Of a stretch of DNA of 5,917 bases, positions 5,802 through 5,917 are shown in pieces. Within the stretch, counting starts at the first letter, position 1, and every line of letters begins with the position of its first letter. This DNA comes from Sulfuricurvum sp. GTDB taxonomy: Bacteria > Campylobacterota > Campylobacteria > Campylobacterales > Sulfurimonadaceae. Position numbers and translations under genes: made by a program. The notes beneath the pieces were generated by a model. The model was not told where the DNA came from and searched no databases. It was given only the letters and a program-made list of their open reading frames with translations. The stretch lies in assembly GCA_014764075.1 (NCBI GenBank), contig JACXUE010000080.1, positions 1 through 5,917 on the forward strand, given 5' to 3'.

Positions 5802-5917
5802 CCATTCTCATCATCTTGCCCAACTGGCTCGGCGATGCCGTGATGGCGACCCCCGCCATCGAAGCGTTGTGCCACATCTATCCCGACGCTGAGCTGACAC
5901 TTGTGGGATCGTTTGTG
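5798..5917 (+). CDS. waaF: ADP-heptose:LPS heptosyltransferase II, N-terminus only (runs off window)
   Basis: WaaF adds the second L-glycero-D-manno-heptose to the LPS inner core, using ADP-heptose in the cytoplasm. Only 40 codons are present. They encode TILIILPNWLGDAVMATPAI, which is nearly diagnostic of WaaF/RfaF; D13 in WLGDAVM matches the catalytic aspartate of heptosyltransferases. The start is the ATG of an ATGA overlap with the third GT2 gene and has only a weak ribosome site, so translational coupling is likely. This segment is clearly richer in GC (69 of 120 bases) than the genes at the left of the window. In C. jejuni waaF closes the variable core locus, which fits its position here. 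Other GT9 enzymes start similarly, hence slight doubt. Confidence 0.87.
   Translation, partial: MTILIILPNWLGDAVMATPAIEALCHIYPDAELTLVGSFV

Noticed and set aside
5392..5875. Two antisense open frames near the right end
   Set aside because: They sit opposite the third GT2 and waaF starts, which have motifs, ribosome sites and tight overlaps.
1..5917. CRISPR array, tRNA or rRNA genes, toxin-antitoxin or phage defence genes
   Set aside because: No regularly spaced repeats, no RNA-gene signatures, and almost all of the sequence is accounted for by LPS genes.

Overview
The window looks like the lipopolysaccharide (LPS) core locus of a Campylobacterota bacterium, probably of the Sulfurimonas/Sulfuricurvum type rather than an enteric one. 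This is inferred from protein style and gene order: an htrB-type lipid A acyltransferase and a waaF-type heptosyltransferase bracket a run of glycosyltransferases, as in the Campylobacter jejuni lipooligosaccharide locus (waaC-htrB-variable genes-waaF). No database search was possible, so genus is not resolved.

Layout, all on the + strand. Bases 1-104 hold the C-terminal tail of a transposase that reads like the IS1595 (ISXO2-like) family. A short AT-rich junction follows, then the lipid A acyltransferase (to 1128), O-antigen ligase WaaL (1138-2346), a family 9 glycosyltransferase of heptosyltransferase type (2343-3431), a WaaE/LgtF-like GT2 (3401-4147), a GT2 with a galactosyltransferase-type C-terminal domain (4144-4944), a third, divergent GT2 (4941-5801), and the first 40 codons of WaaF (5798 to the window end). 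From htrB on, the genes are separated by at most 9 nt or overlap by 4 to 31 nt, so they are almost certainly one translationally coupled operon. No stretch over 300 bases lacks a gene.

Together: HtrB finishes lipid A acylation, WaaF and the GT9 protein would add heptose-type core sugars, the three GT2 enzymes would add hexose-type sugars on the cytoplasmic face, and WaaL would join a lipid-carried polymer to the finished core in the periplasm. Donor sugars and linkages cannot be read from sequence.

The least ordinary part is the 5' junction. An IS tail carries a perfect extended -10 box pointing into the operon, and the best ribosome binding site of the acyltransferase gene faces ATC rather than ATG, so the gene's real start is uncertain. 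GC content also climbs from about 31% in the first 240 bases to about 57% in the last 120. I found no CRISPR array, RNA gene or clear terminator, and nothing I would call a new biological system.
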